Source: an uncultured Oscillospiraceae bacterium (GTDB lineage Bacteria; Bacillota; Clostridia; Oscillospirales; Oscillospiraceae). From it: a DNA stretch of 5,510 bases. Under the pieces are notes generated by a model. It ran no database searches and was not told the DNA's origin. It saw only the letters and a program-made list of their open reading frames with translations. This document shows, one piece after another, positions 4,762 to 5,510 of this stretch. The position numbers were made by a program, and so were the translations under genes. Position 1 is the stretch's first letter. Each line of letters opens with the position of its first letter. The stretch is from NCBI GenBank assembly GCA_900762005.1, contig CAAFEV010000301.1, positions 1 to 5,510 of the forward strand, given 5' to 3'.

Positions 4762-5475
4762 TTGAATGAATTGCAAAAGCTGCCGGAAACAGCGCAAAAG
4801 CGGCAGAAGGCGGACAGCAGTATACTGCTTACCGCCGCAGCACTGACACTCGGCATCCTTGTTTCTATGCTCTGCCTTGCCTCAATAACATGGGCGTGGT
4901 TCACCGGCACTGTTTCCGGCAGGTCGGAGACCTTCAACTCCGCGACCTATACCGTGGTTGCCACGGTGACATCGCCGCAAGATACACCGCTCACGCAGGC
5001 GGCAGACGGCAGCTTTTCCCTGCAAGCAAACACACAATACAGCGTTGCGCTGATTGCAGGCGGCAGCGCACAAAAATCCGGCTATTGTGTGGTAAGGCTT
5101 CCCGGAGAAAGTCTGCATACGCAACAGTTTTCCAGCGGCGAAACCTTTCACTTCACCTTGATTTTACCGCAGGACGGAGCCGTTTCTTTCAGCCCTGAGT
5201 GGGGCACCTACAGCGGAATTGCGGAAATCGCGCCCAACGGACAAATCGGCACCCTTGTGCCACCGGAGGAAATGCCCGCAGATGACCCGGACAAGCCGCC
5301 CATAGAAGACGCACCGGAGCCTCCGACAGACGGGGAGCCTACCACGACTCCGCAGATTGGCGAAGCACCCACAACGGAGCTGCCGCAGACCGAACCGCCG
5401 CAGACCGAACCGCCGCAGACCGAACCGCCGCAGACCGAACCGCCGCAGACCGAACCGCCGCAGACCGAACCTTAA
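4762..5475 (+). CDS. Secreted protein with SipW-type signal and C-terminal PQTEP repeats
   Basis: The protein has 237 residues from TTG 4762. A polar N-terminus (1-20) precedes a hydrophobic segment (about 21-42) and then ITWAWFTGTVSG (42-53). This matches the TTFAWFTDTATS signal of the gene 4 protein except that Asp is Gly; cleavage near W46/F47 is expected. FNSATYTVVATV (58-69) is a degenerate form of the family's first mature strand. Residues about 70-165 form a small beta-rich domain (SFSLQANTQYSVALIAGG, GYCVVRL, FHFTLILP) that I cannot assign beyond possible relation to the TasA-like fold. From about 167 the chain is Pro/Glu/Asp/Thr-rich, ending in six PQTEP units (208-237) and a stop. 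No sorting signal, membrane segment or wall-binding domain follows, so it is either released or held by assembly with the other subunits. Its position as last gene after a structured gap suggests a low-abundance accessory or tip subunit; this is inference. Confidence 0.8.
   Translation: MNELQKLPETAQKRQKADSSILLTAAALTLGILVSMLCLASITWAWFTGTVSGRSETFNSATYTVVATVTSPQDTPLTQAADGSFSLQANTQYSVALIAGGSAQKSGYCVVRLPGESLHTQQFSSGETFHFTLILPQDGAVSFSPEWGTYSGIAEIAPNGQIGTLVPPEEMPADDPDKPPIEDAPEPPTDGEPTTTPQIGEAPTTELPQTEPPQTEPPQTEPPQTEPPQTEPPQTEP
5383..5472 (+). repeat. Six tandem 15-bp repeats encoding PQTEP
   Basis: The unit CCGCAGACCGAACCG recurs six times without a gap or mismatch except the last base (CCT in the final unit). 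Because the unit is a multiple of three, copy-number change would lengthen or shorten the tail without shifting frame. The near-identity at the DNA level points to recent expansion by slippage. The stop codon follows immediately. Confidence 0.95.
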
Positions 5476-5510
5476 CCGGTCAAACTACACGCAAGTGCAC
5501 AAATCCATAA

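Noticed and set aside
5380..5397. LPQTE as a sortase LPXTG-type signal in gene 5
   Set aside because: The fifth position is Glu, and no membrane segment or basic tail follows; it is the first unit of the repeat run.
5383..5472. Tandem repeats as a CRISPR array
   Set aside because: Units are 15 bp, contiguous, without spacers, and in frame within a coding region.

Overview
The window looks like chromosomal DNA from a Gram-positive, moderately GC-rich member of the Clostridia, with the gut Oscillospiraceae/Ruminococcaceae the best guess. The reasons are near-canonical AGGAGG ribosome sites, an ER-type (SipW-like) signal peptidase, TasA/camelysin-type secreted proteins and a C-terminal PPKTG sorting signal. 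No taxonomic marker gene is present, so this placement is inference. All five supported genes lie on the + strand and read as one surface-fibre (TasA/SipW-type) locus.

Layout: 1-119 is AT-rich and holds a good sigma-A-like promoter (86-114). Positions ~120-451 encode a highly foldable RNA: a multi-stem 5' domain, two consecutive candidate H-type pseudoknots, and a strong intrinsic terminator at 411-451. It could be a free-standing small RNA or an attenuating leader of the operon; I could not match it to a known RNA family. Positions 452-596 lead to gene 1 with no gene of their own. Gene 1 (597-1430) is a membrane-tethered, Pro/Thr-linker, TasA-like beta-sandwich protein ending in PPKTG, a membrane segment and a basic tail. 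Gene 2 (1420-1968), overlapping gene 1, is a minimal single-domain TasA-like protein. Gene 3 (2022-2720) is the SipW-like signal peptidase, with an unusual C-terminal coiled coil. A 376-base gap carries twin hairpins sharing an 11-base loop. Gene 4 (3097-4425) is a TasA-like domain fused to a right-handed beta-helix-like domain, probably the main secreted subunit. A 336-base gap with a pyrimidine tract and GC-rich hairpins precedes gene 5 (4762-5475). Gene 5 is a TTG-started secreted protein with a SipW-type signal and six pure PQTEP repeats at its C-terminus.

Working model (inference): the gene 3 peptidase matures the proteins of genes 4 and 5, and probably gene 2. These assemble outside the cell as TasA-like subunits. 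The gene 1 protein, attached to the wall by a sortase encoded elsewhere, serves as the anchor or base. The long structured gaps before genes 1, 4 and 5 suggest that subunit ratios are set at the RNA level. The least explained items are the leader RNA, the twin hairpins, and the combination of sortase anchoring with a SipW/TasA fibre.
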